Origin: Deltaproteobacteria bacterium
GTDB taxonomy: Bacteria > Myxococcota_A > Polyangia > Nannocystales > Nannocystaceae
Reading direction: 5' to 3'
DNA length: 64,000 bases
Assembly (NCBI GenBank): GCA_016709225.1
Contig: JADJEE010000002.1
Location: 930,001 to 994,000, forward strand
The notes under the pieces are model-generated. The model did no database searches and was not told where the DNA came from. It saw nothing but the letters and a program-made list of their open reading frames with translations. The first letter of the stretch is position 1. Every line of letters starts with the position of its first letter. Below are positions 16,792 through 27,953 of this stretch, one piece after another. The position numbers and the translations under genes are program-made.

Positions 16792-17262
16792 CTACCACGG
16801 GCGACGGACCCCGTTCATCTTCGTGCGACGGCCGGTCAGCAGCCTGACGGGCGCACCCCCAAGTTGGTCGAGGTGGTCGAGGTGGTCGAGGTGGTCGAGG
16901 TGCCCGTGCAGCTCGCTCTTGCGCGAGCGCGAACAGACCACCGGGATGTCCATCGCCCGGCAGCGCAGCCGGATCGACCGCATCATCGAGTGGTTGATCG
17001 CGTCGGTCAGCACGATGACGAGGCCGATGGTCCGCGGGATCGGCCGCCTGAACTGGTCGTGCCGCTGACCGCACCACCACTGCACCTCCTCGAACCCCTT
17101 CTCCTCGAGCAGCGCCTCCACCGGCGCCGGGTGCGTCCCACCCACGATCAGCACGGCGCGGGACTGCGGCCGGATCTTGTCGCTGCACGGATCCGAGCGG
17201 TCGTCGGTCCCTGTGCGCATCCGCTTCGAACCGCAGTCCCGCGCCGCCTGAACGTTCGGCAT
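16792..17262 (-). CDS. DUF2325-like protein
   Basis: The 156-aa product starts at ATG 17262 with GGAG 7 nt upstream. The core, SRAVLIVGGTHPAPVEALLEEKGFEEVQWWCG, then TIGLVIVLTDAINHSMMRSIRLRCRAMDIPVVCSRS, matches the Rossmann-like DUF2325 pattern: a VGG nucleotide-loop-like start and a VLTDxxxH strand. Family function is unknown. Near the C-terminus four HLD tripeptides in a row are encoded by a 9-bp tandem repeat, possibly a variable tract. The gene precedes the XRE-cupin regulator in the same direction. Confidence 0.65.
   Translation of the reverse strand: MPNVQAARDCGSKRMRTGTDDRSDPCSDKIRPQSRAVLIVGGTHPAPVEALLEEKGFEEVQWWCGQRHDQFRRPIPRTIGLVIVLTDAINHSMMRSIRLRCRAMDIPVVCSRSRKSELHGHLDHLDHLDHLDQLGGAPVRLLTGRRTKMNGVRRPW
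16866..16901. repeat. 9-bp tandem repeat, four perfect copies
   Basis: Four head-to-tail copies of GGTCGAGGT (36 bp) lie in frame inside the DUF2325-like gene and encode HLD x4 on the minus strand. The unit length is a multiple of three, so copy-number change would alter protein length without breaking the frame. Confidence 0.9.
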
Positions 17263-17409
17263 ACTGAACTCCGTTTAGCATGGTGCATCCAGGCGTGCAA
17301 CGAGGCGCCCGAACCCGGACGAGGCGGGAGCGCGTGCGGGACGGAACTCGGGGCGTGGTCCCACCCATGCACCGAGGAGCCGCCGCGACGTCGGCCGGCA
17401 CATGCGAGC

Positions 17410-18810
17410 ATGTCCATGGATTCGTGTCGTTTCATCGTTCTCGGCCTCGCCCTGTGTCCCGGCGGATGCACGCCGAACGCACAGGGCTCTGTCCTCGAGA
17501 CCAGTTCTGGCGAGGTCGCCTCCACCACGGACGGCGAGAGCACCGGCGAGCCCCCCGCACCGAGCGAGTGCCCAGCCCCCGGCGCGGGTCCGACGATGGC
17601 GGGCGACGTGACGACGGACGCCACGTGGACCGCGGATGGCAGCCCCTACATCGTCGACCACAACATCACGATCCGCGCGACGCTGACGCTCGAGCCCTGC
17701 ACACGGGTGCTCTTCGCCCCCGACGTCGGCGCGGTGGTTCGCGACGCCGGACGGATCGTCGGCCACGGAACCGAAGCCATGCCGATCGAGCTCGCGCAGC
17801 TCGAGCCCGGCAGCCCGTGGGGCAACATTCGGATCTGGCAGGGCGGTCCGCTCGAACTCTCGTACACCACGATCGCAGGTGGTGGCGCGGTGGGGAGCAC
17901 CGTCGGCCTCGCCGCGGCCATGATCGACGCACAGGGCGTGGACGTCGAAGGCGTCGGCGCGCTCCGATTTGATCACGTGACCGTGCGCGACTCGGACTCG
18001 CAGGGGATCATCCTGCGCGACGGAGCCCGATTCTCTGCCGACTCGGCGGGACTCGTCGCGACCGGCAACGCAGGGCACCCGGTGAACATGTGGGCCCAGG
18101 GGGTGTCGACGCTGCCGAGCGGCGAGTACACGGGCAACGAGGTCGACGCGATCTTCTTGGTGGGTAGCGGTCCTGCGAGCATCGCCCAGGACGCAACGAT
18201 CCACGATCGGGGCGTGCCGTACATCGTGGGTACGCCGGAGACCGGCACCCAGCTGCGGGTCACGGGTGAAGCGGCGTCGGTGCCCCTGCTCACCATCGAG
18301 CCCGGCGTCGAGCTTGCGTTCGGCCCAGGAGGCGGCCTGCACCTCGACTATGGGTCACACAGCGGCCCAGCACGCGGCGCACTGGTCGCGGTCGGCACCC
18401 AAGATGCACCGATTCGCTTCACGTCGTCCGCCCAGGCTCCGGCGGCGGGGGACTGGTACGGCATCTACTTCTGGAACGAGCCCGATCCCCGCAGCGCGAT
18501 CGAGCATGCCGTCGTCGAGTACGCCGGCGGCACGAGCCAGATCGGCAGCTCGACGTGCGCGTGGTCCGGGACGCGGCCGCACGACGGGGCGATCCGCTTC
18601 CTCGGCGAGCCGGCGCCCGCTGGGCAGCTCGTCACGAACACGCTGATTCGCAACAGCGCCGGGCACGGTATCGACCGCGGTTGGATGGGCGACCTCATCG
18701 ACTATCAAGCCACCAATACCTTCGAATCGATCGCGTTCTGCATCGAGAGTTACCCGCATCCGCTCGATCCGACGCCGTGCCCCGACCCCGCGCCCTGCCC
18801 GATGCAGTGA
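17410..18810 (+). CDS. Beta-helix-like lipoprotein
   Basis: The 466-aa product has signal MSMDSCRFIVLGLALCPGGC (lipobox PGGC) and a short S/T/E/G linker. The mature chain has repeating short beta turns typical of right-handed parallel beta-helices: TIRATLTLEPCTRVLFAPD, VVRDAGRIVGHGTEAMPI, LTIEPGVELAFGPGGGLHL, GALVAVGTQDAPIRFTSS. The pattern 'strand, G-x-L-x-A-x-G-T-x-x-x-P-I-x-F' occurs at least twice and is common in secreted right-handed beta-helix proteins of delta-proteobacteria. Enzymatic function cannot be inferred. ATG 17416 is an alternative start. It is monocistronic and divergent from the DUF2325 gene. Confidence 0.72.
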   Translation: MSMDSCRFIVLGLALCPGGCTPNAQGSVLETSSGEVASTTDGESTGEPPAPSECPAPGAGPTMAGDVTTDATWTADGSPYIVDHNITIRATLTLEPCTRVLFAPDVGAVVRDAGRIVGHGTEAMPIELAQLEPGSPWGNIRIWQGGPLELSYTTIAGGGAVGSTVGLAAAMIDAQGVDVEGVGALRFDHVTVRDSDSQGIILRDGARFSADSAGLVATGNAGHPVNMWAQGVSTLPSGEYTGNEVDAIFLVGSGPASIAQDATIHDRGVPYIVGTPETGTQLRVTGEAASVPLLTIEPGVELAFGPGGGLHLDYGSHSGPARGALVAVGTQDAPIRFTSSAQAPAAGDWYGIYFWNEPDPRSAIEHAVVEYAGGTSQIGSSTCAWSGTRPHDGAIRFLGEPAPAGQLVTNTLIRNSAGHGIDRGWMGDLIDYQATNTFESIAFCIESYPHPLDPTPCPDPAPCPMQ

Positions 18811-18911
18811 CGCTCCTGCGTCGCAAGTCGTCCGCGCCGAGCGGCGAAGACACGCGAGCGGCGGGCGCTAGACGACCCCCGAAGGGCACCTGCAGCGGCC
18901 TCCGGCGAAGT

Positions 18912-18938
18912 TCAGTAAAAGGTACAGCTAGTCAGTAA
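18912..18938 (+). promoter_or_regulatory. Direct repeat TCAGTAA upstream of porin
   Basis: Two copies of TCAGTAA start exactly 20 bp apart (18912 and 18932), two helical turns, in an unusually AT-rich patch 37-63 bp before the porin start. Such spacing suits a dimeric activator on one DNA face. No regulator is identified, and the match could be chance. Confidence 0.35.
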
Positions 18939-18974
18939 GATGACCGCTGCCGCCCCTTGGGCAGGCCTCGGCCC

Positions 18975-20360
18975 ATGACCTTCCTCCTCTCGCTCCTCCT
19001 CCACGTCGCGCCGGCGACGGACCCCGCACGGACCTACGACGGTGTCGACGCCGCGCCAGCGCCCGCCACGGCGCCACCCGTGACACCCGTGGCCACCATG
19101 ACGGCCGCGCCGGCGACGGCCGTGGCGCCCGCACCGACGACACCCGTGAAATCCGACGGCGCCGTCACGGCCCCGGCGAGGGCGCCCAGCTTCGCTGCGC
19201 CGACCTACGGCCTCGACACCACGCCCGCGCCGCTCGACACGACCAGCCCGAAGTTCACGCCGGGCAAGGGCCTGTCGCTGCGCAGCACCGACGGCCGGTT
19301 CGCGCTCAACCTCTCGCTGCGCACGGGCTTCCAGTACACGCTACAGCAGCCCCACGACGGCGCTGCGCTGCGGCAGGGCCTCGAGCTCCGACGCCTGCGC
19401 ACGGTGTTCTGGGGCCACCTGTTCGGCCCGCACAACCAGTACTTCATCCAGCTCGCGCTCGCGCCCCGCGAGCTGCAGCTGCGCGACGGCAGCTTGCACT
19501 CGCATCCCGCGTGGGATGTGTACATGCAGTTCGACTACCTGCGTGATCTGACGCTGCGCGTGGGCATGTATCGGCCGCAGTACAGCCGCGAGCGGCTGAT
19601 CCAGGACATCAACCCGCTGCTCGTCGACCGCTCGCTCGCCAACGCAGAGTTCAACCTCGATCGCGACATCGGCTTCGACATCCGCTCCGAGGACTTCCTC
19701 GGCCTCGGGCACCTGCGCTACTTCGCCGGCGTGTTCATGGGCGAGGGTCGCAACGCCGAGGGGCTCGGCGACGGCGGGCTGCTGTACACCGGCCGGGTCG
19801 ACGTGCTGCCGCTGGGGCTCTTCGACGACTACGACGCCGCCGATCTGACGCGGGCCAAGAAGCTGCGCATGAGCTTCGGGGCCGCGTACGCGTATATCGA
19901 TCGCGCCCACGCCGATCGCGGCGTCCTGGGCAACGCGCCCGCCGATGGCGGCACCACCAACATGCACAACGCGACCGCCGACGCGCTCGTGAAGTTCGCA
20001 GGGCTCTACCTCGAGGGCGGCTGGCTGTGGCGTCGCGGCATGCGGAACCCCGGCGACACCGTCGACGACGCGGGCGATCCGATCCCCACCGCAGCGCCGC
20101 GCAACGGCCACGGCTACTTCGCGCAGCTCGGCTTCCTGCTGCCGCACACATACCTCGAGCCAGCGTTCCGCATCTCGCAGGTGTTCTCGCAGGGGTCCAA
20201 CACGGCGTTGGGCGACTCGAGCGAGATCGGCGGCGGGCTCAACTACTACTTCGCCGGCCACAACCTCAAGCTGCAGCTCGACTACTTCCGGCTGTGGAAG
20301 CGCGCGGCGCTGCGCCAGGGCACCGATCAGCTGCGCGTGCAGCTGCAGATGGCGTTCTGA
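18975..20360 (+). CDS. OprO/OprP-type porin
   Basis: The 461-aa product has a signal peptide (MTFLLSLLLHVAPATDPA), a P/A/T-rich periplasmic stretch of about 80 residues, then a barrel of the phosphate-selective porin O/P group: LSLRSTDGRFALNLSLRTGF, LRRLRTVFWGHLFGPHNQYFIQLAL, LRVGMYRPQYSRERL, and C-terminal LDYFRLWKRAALRQGTDQLRVQLQMAF ending in the Phe needed for outer-membrane insertion. By family it forms a trimeric anion channel; phosphate selectivity is not proven here. It is single, facing the convergent M16 protease gene. Confidence 0.85.
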   Translation: MTFLLSLLLHVAPATDPARTYDGVDAAPAPATAPPVTPVATMTAAPATAVAPAPTTPVKSDGAVTAPARAPSFAAPTYGLDTTPAPLDTTSPKFTPGKGLSLRSTDGRFALNLSLRTGFQYTLQQPHDGAALRQGLELRRLRTVFWGHLFGPHNQYFIQLALAPRELQLRDGSLHSHPAWDVYMQFDYLRDLTLRVGMYRPQYSRERLIQDINPLLVDRSLANAEFNLDRDIGFDIRSEDFLGLGHLRYFAGVFMGEGRNAEGLGDGGLLYTGRVDVLPLGLFDDYDAADLTRAKKLRMSFGAAYAYIDRAHADRGVLGNAPADGGTTNMHNATADALVKFAGLYLEGGWLWRRGMRNPGDTVDDAGDPIPTAAPRNGHGYFAQLGFLLPHTYLEPAFRISQVFSQGSNTALGDSSEIGGGLNYYFAGHNLKLQLDYFRLWKRAALRQGTDQLRVQLQMAF

Positions 20361-20404
20361 GCCCGTCACCGGCTGGCCGGCGTCGGCGCCCGCGGGGCCT
20401 CGCT

Positions 20405-23338
<2,934 letters not shown>

Positions 23339-23544
23339 GTGCGATCCGGGGCCGACGCGGTGGCTGCAGCGGGCGTCGGCGCGTAGGATACCAGCGCTCG
23401 AGCGGCAAGCGTGGGCGACACGCCGCAGCGGTCGACCGCGGGCGCGAGCACGGGTGGCCTTGCGTGGGACGCACGCCGTGCGCGACCATCTTCGTTCGGA
23501 CGCGCGCTCGCCCCTCGCGGCGGCGTGCGAAGGGGTGGGCGACG

Positions 23545-25203
23545 ATGCGTAGATCCTGGCTGTTTCTGATTTCCCTGGCGGCCTGCGGCGGCGGCGATGC
23601 GTCGAGCTCGGACGCCAGCGCGGGGCTCACCGGTACCACGACCAACAACGGCAGCGACTCCGGCTCCGGCTCCACCGCGACCATCGGCACCTCGCTCACC
23701 ACGGCCGGCAGTGACTCGGGCTCCGCGACCGAGGGCGTGAAGTTCGACGTGCCGGTCGAGGAGACCACCGGCACCACCGGCGTGTTGCCGCCCAGCTGCA
23801 AGGTCGAGGACGACATGAACGGCGTGGGCGACTGCACCGAGTTCGCGCCGCCCGACGCGTTCGAGCCGGTGACGCAGTGGGACTTCATGGGTCCGCCGGG
23901 GTTCGCCGAGTCGATCGTGACGCCGCTGGTCGCGAACATGACCGATGACAACGGCGACGGCGAGATCGACCTGTGCGACATCCCCGATGTCGTGGTGGTC
24001 GCGGGGCCACCGCTGGGCGACACGCCGCCGGCGCGCATCTACGTGCTCGACGGCGCCACCGGGGTGCCGCACTTCGACACCGGCGACGAGATGGTGCAGT
24101 GGGGCGGGACCCCTGCCCTGGGCGACATCGACGGCGACGGCATGGTCGAGATCGTGACCAGCCGGCCCAACGGCGCCGCGCACCTGGTCGCGTTCGGACA
24201 CGATGGCACGCTCGAGTGGGAGAGCAGCGCGGTGTGGAACGGCGCGCAGTCCAGCGCAGTGGCCCTCGCCGACGTCGACGGCGACGGTGACGTCGAGATC
24301 GCCGCCGGCGCCAACCTGTTCGATCACACCGGGGCGTTGCTGTGGAGCCAGCCCGCCAACGATCAGAGCTACTCGGCGACCGCGATCGCCGACCTCGACG
24401 GCGATGATCAGATGGAGATCCTGGTCTCGGGTGCGGTCTTCCACGCCGACGGCACGCTCTACTGGAACGTGCCCCAGGCCAGCGGCGGCTGGTCGCATCC
24501 CCAGGTCGCCGACCTCGACGACGACCCCGAGCCCGAGGTCCTGTACGCGCTGAACAACGGCGTGGTCATGTTCGAACACGACGGCACGCTCGTGTGGGGC
24601 CCGACCGCGCCGGCGGGCAACCCCACCGACATGAACCGGCCGATCAACATCCACAACTACGACCTCGACGACGACCGCGAGTTCGGGGCCGCCGATCCCA
24701 CGCACTACGGCATCTACAACCGCGATGCGAGCATCGTCTGGACCGCGCCGGTGCTCGACGCCAGCGGGCAGTCCGGCGGCACCGCGTTCGACTTCATCGG
24801 CGCAGGCGTGGCGCAGGCGATCTACATGGACGAGAGCACGGTCTACGTCTTCGATGACGCCGGCAGCGTGCTGATGCAGGTGCCGTATCGCTCCGGCACG
24901 ATCATCGAGTACCCGACCGTCGCCGACATCGACAACGACGGCTCCGCCGAGATCCTCGTCGCCTCCAACACGCTGCTGTTCGGCGGCCAGGTCGAGTTCA
25001 CGGTGCGTGCGGTGCGTGACGTGCGAGATCGGTGGGTGCAGGCGCGCCGCATCTGGAATCAGCACAGCTATCACGTCACCAACGTGCGGGAAGACGGCAC
25101 CATCCCGCAGCACGAGCCCAAACACTGGGGCCTGCTCAATACCTTCCGCACCCAGGCGCAGATCGAGCAAGGCGGTCTGTGCCAGCCGCAGCCCCGCGGA
25201 TGA
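23545..25203 (+). CDS. FG-GAP/VCBS-repeat lipoprotein
   Basis: The 552-aa product starts at ATG 23545, with AAGGGG upstream; an earlier in-frame start at 23464 would add an unlikely basic extension. The lipobox is LAAC. After a G/S/T linker come six or more FG-GAP-like repeats with calcium-loop signatures DxDGDGxxEI: DIDGDGMVEIV, DVDGDGDVEIAAG, DLDGDDQMEILVSG, DIDNDGSAEILVA. These fold as a seven-bladed integrin-type propeller used in extracellular adhesion or substrate recognition. It is followed on the same strand by two further lipoprotein genes, with which it may form an operon. Confidence 0.85.
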   Translation: MRRSWLFLISLAACGGGDASSSDASAGLTGTTTNNGSDSGSGSTATIGTSLTTAGSDSGSATEGVKFDVPVEETTGTTGVLPPSCKVEDDMNGVGDCTEFAPPDAFEPVTQWDFMGPPGFAESIVTPLVANMTDDNGDGEIDLCDIPDVVVVAGPPLGDTPPARIYVLDGATGVPHFDTGDEMVQWGGTPALGDIDGDGMVEIVTSRPNGAAHLVAFGHDGTLEWESSAVWNGAQSSAVALADVDGDGDVEIAAGANLFDHTGALLWSQPANDQSYSATAIADLDGDDQMEILVSGAVFHADGTLYWNVPQASGGWSHPQVADLDDDPEPEVLYALNNGVVMFEHDGTLVWGPTAPAGNPTDMNRPINIHNYDLDDDREFGAADPTHYGIYNRDASIVWTAPVLDASGQSGGTAFDFIGAGVAQAIYMDESTVYVFDDAGSVLMQVPYRSGTIIEYPTVADIDNDGSAEILVASNTLLFGGQVEFTVRAVRDVRDRWVQARRIWNQHSYHVTNVREDGTIPQHEPKHWGLLNTFRTQAQIEQGGLCQPQPRG

Positions 25204-25299
25204 CGGCGCGCGCGACCGCGCGCTCCGAGCCCGCCGCGCTTCGAACCACTCCCCGTGTCGCAACACTGTTACGCTCCTGACGAGCAGGGGGTTGCAGCA

Positions 25300-26634
25300 A
25301 TGACATACAAGCAGGTCTTGATCGCGGTGACGATGGTCGCCGCCTGTGCGGGCGGCGACGACGGCCGCGTGGATCCGACGCTCGGCACCACCGGCACCAC
25401 GATGCCGATGACCGACTCCGGCGACGACGCCCCTGCGTGCGTGCCGGGCACGCAGATCGAGTGTGCGTGCAGCGGCGGCGTGCAGGGCGTGCAGGCGTGC
25501 CTGCCCGACGGTAGCGGCTACGACAGCTGCGAGTGCACGGCCGACGGCAGCGGCGACGGCAGCGGTGACTCCAGCTCCAGCGGTGAGCCCGACCCTTGCG
25601 GCAACGGCACCTGCGACGCCGACGAGGACTGCAACGGCTGCGAGCAGGACTGTGGCGTCTGTGAGCCGTGCACGCTCGCGCCGAGCTGCGAGGGCGCCGA
25701 GATCCCGCCGATGATCGAGACCCACGCCGACTTCCTCGACGATCCGATGATGGCCTACGTACCGCCGCACGAGATCGTCGCGATGTTGCAGACCCACGTC
25801 GAGCAGGCGACCCCGGCCGCGCGGCTGCTGGCCGCGGCGCTGGCCGAGCCCACCAAGGGCGAGCCGTCGATCGTCGCCACCCTGCGCTCGGCCCTCGCCG
25901 CCCACCCCACCGCGACCGCAGCGGTGCGACGGCAGTTCGCCGCGGTCGGGCTCACCGCGCCGGGGAGCTATCGTGCGGCGCACCCGCTGTCGGCCGCTCA
26001 CGAGGCCGTCGCGGCCACCGAGTTGGTGGCGCCGACGCGACCGTTCACCGCGCCGTGCGACGACCCGCGCCTGCGGGTCCGCGTCGCGCGGCTCGACGTC
26101 CACGAAGAGGACGACGATTTCGCCAACGACGAGGTCTACTGCGCGATCACGGCCGAGGCCTCGGAGGCGGCGGAGATCAAGATCACGCCCATTACCCCCG
26201 CGCTCGACGAGGGCGACTCACAGGTCTACTCGGTCGACGGTGGCACCGTGTGGGGCCAGAGCAGCCTGGCGGCGCCCAAGGGCAACCTCTTGCTGACCTA
26301 CTACTGCATCGAGTCCGACACCTCGAACGGCTATGCCGATCTGGTGATGGCGGTCGGCGACGCAGCGATGGCGGCCAACGGCGTCGACATCCCCGGCGTC
26401 GACGGCTGGGTGTTCCCCACCGTCGGCGTGGTCGCCAACCTGCTCGCCGGCGCGCTCTCGCTCGACGGCGACGACCAGCTCTTCAACGCCTCGCAGGTGG
26501 TCCCCGAGGATCAGCACGTCTCGCTCACGCAGGGCGCGTGGTGGTCGGTGCGGCGCAACGGCACGCACATCAACTCGGACTGGGACTGGGAGCTGCGCAT
26601 GGAGATCTGGGGTTGCCACGACAACGCGGGCTGA
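25300..26634 (+). CDS. Cys-rich lipoprotein, unknown
   Basis: The 444-aa product starts at ATG 25300 with AGGGGG 8 nt upstream, preferred over GTG 25255. The lipobox is VAAC. A linker of T/G/S/D is followed by a cysteine cluster (CACSGGVQGVQACLP, GNGTCDADEDCNGCEQDCGVCEPC), a knot-like motif seen in many myxobacterial surface proteins, then about 300 residues of globular sequence with no recognised domain. The region CDDPRLRVRVARLDVHEEDDDF to WGCHDNAG looks beta-rich. Its 3' end overlaps the next gene by 22 nt. Confidence 0.65.
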   Translation: MTYKQVLIAVTMVAACAGGDDGRVDPTLGTTGTTMPMTDSGDDAPACVPGTQIECACSGGVQGVQACLPDGSGYDSCECTADGSGDGSGDSSSSGEPDPCGNGTCDADEDCNGCEQDCGVCEPCTLAPSCEGAEIPPMIETHADFLDDPMMAYVPPHEIVAMLQTHVEQATPAARLLAAALAEPTKGEPSIVATLRSALAAHPTATAAVRRQFAAVGLTAPGSYRAAHPLSAAHEAVAATELVAPTRPFTAPCDDPRLRVRVARLDVHEEDDDFANDEVYCAITAEASEAAEIKITPITPALDEGDSQVYSVDGGTVWGQSSLAAPKGNLLLTYYCIESDTSNGYADLVMAVGDAAMAANGVDIPGVDGWVFPTVGVVANLLAGALSLDGDDQLFNASQVVPEDQHVSLTQGAWWSVRRNGTHINSDWDWELRMEIWGCHDNAG

Positions 26635-27953
26635 CGCCAGCGCTCGTGCTCACGGTCGCCACGGCGTGCGGCGCCGGGCCCCGCGACGAGACCCACACCG
26701 CCGGGCCCGTGACCCTGGCCTCGGCGGTGGCCGACAGCGGCGTGGGTGACGGCACCGTCGGCGACAAGCTCGACGCGCTCGGTGACACCGGCCTCATGCC
26801 GGCCGAGCGCTGCCCGGCGCTCCAGCCGGGCGAGGGCGGTGGCGTCGGCAGCTTCGACTTCAGCTACATCTGGATCGCGAACTCCACCGCCGGCACGGTC
26901 TCGAAGATCGACACCGTGACCGCGGTCGAGGTCGCGCGCTACTACACCAGCCCCTACGAGGGCGACGGCGATCCGTCGCGCACGGCGGTCAACCGGGTCG
27001 GCGATGCTGCGGTCACGAGTCGGGCGGGCGGCACCGCCAAGATCGCGGCCGCGAGCGATCGCTGCGACGACCTCAACCACAACGGCGTCATCGACACCTC
27101 GAGCGGCCCCGACGACGTGCTGCCGTGGGGCAGCGACGAGTGCGTGCGCTGGTACGCCGAGCTCGCCGGCGGAGGTGGCGACCCGCTCAATCACCAAGGC
27201 CCGCGCCCGACTGCATGGGACGCCGGCACCGGTGCGGATCCCTGCAGTCGCCTGTGGGTCGGCTGGTGGCATCGCGGACAGAACCGCGGCTACTTCCGTC
27301 GTCTCGACGGCGAGGACGGCAGCACCCTCGACGAGGTCGAGGTGCCCGACTGGGACATGTCGTCGACGGCCAAGGTGTGGGGCCCGTACGGTGGAGCGGT
27401 GGACGCCAGCGGCGACTTCTGGGTGCTCGGCCGCGCAGGCCCGCTGGTGCGCATCGACGGCGAGTCGCTCGCGGTCGATCGCTGGGAGCTGCCCGAGGGC
27501 ACCGACGGCTACGGCATCGCGCTCGATGGCTTCGGCCGGCCGTGGATCGCCGGCAACAAGGGCGACGTGAGTCGCTTCGATCCCGCCGACGAGACCTTCA
27601 CGACGCTCGTCGTGCCGGGGAAGGTCGGTGGCCGAATCCTCCGCGGGCTCGCGATCGATCGCAACGGGCATGCGTTCATCGCGGCCAACTACCCCTGCGC
27701 GCTGGTCGAGATCGACACCAACGCGATGGCGGTGCTCGACGACGCCATCGCGCTGCCGGGTTGCGACACGCCGGTGGGCGTCGCGGTCGATGTCGATGGT
27801 CGCGTGTGGCTGCCCGATCAGGTCGCCGGGCTCGCGCTGCGCTACGACCCCGCGAGCGGCACCACCGTGGCGACCGAGGGACTCGATCATCCCTACACGT
27901 ACTCGGACATGACCGGGGTCGGCTTCGACCTCGTCATCAACCCCGCGGGCTGA
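26613..27953 (+). CDS. Vgb/NHL-type beta-propeller lipoprotein
   Basis: The 446-aa product starts at a rare TTG (26613), chosen because GGAG lies 8 nt upstream and because the frame then opens with a signal peptide ending VATAC; no ATG or GTG gives a plausible leader. It lies inside the end of the previous gene. The mature domain repeats short blades like those of virginiamycin-lyase (Vgb) and NHL proteins: WVLGRAGPLVRIDGESL, YGIALDGFGRPWIAGNKGDVSRFDP, RGLAIDRNGHAFIAANYP, VGVAVDVDGRVWLPDQ. Probably a six- or seven-bladed surface propeller; catalytic residues were not identified. Confidence 0.75.
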   Translation: MPRQRGLTPALVLTVATACGAGPRDETHTAGPVTLASAVADSGVGDGTVGDKLDALGDTGLMPAERCPALQPGEGGGVGSFDFSYIWIANSTAGTVSKIDTVTAVEVARYYTSPYEGDGDPSRTAVNRVGDAAVTSRAGGTAKIAAASDRCDDLNHNGVIDTSSGPDDVLPWGSDECVRWYAELAGGGGDPLNHQGPRPTAWDAGTGADPCSRLWVGWWHRGQNRGYFRRLDGEDGSTLDEVEVPDWDMSSTAKVWGPYGGAVDASGDFWVLGRAGPLVRIDGESLAVDRWELPEGTDGYGIALDGFGRPWIAGNKGDVSRFDPADETFTTLVVPGKVGGRILRGLAIDRNGHAFIAANYPCALVEIDTNAMAVLDDAIALPGCDTPVGVAVDVDGRVWLPDQVAGLALRYDPASGTTVATEGLDHPYTYSDMTGVGFDLVINPAG

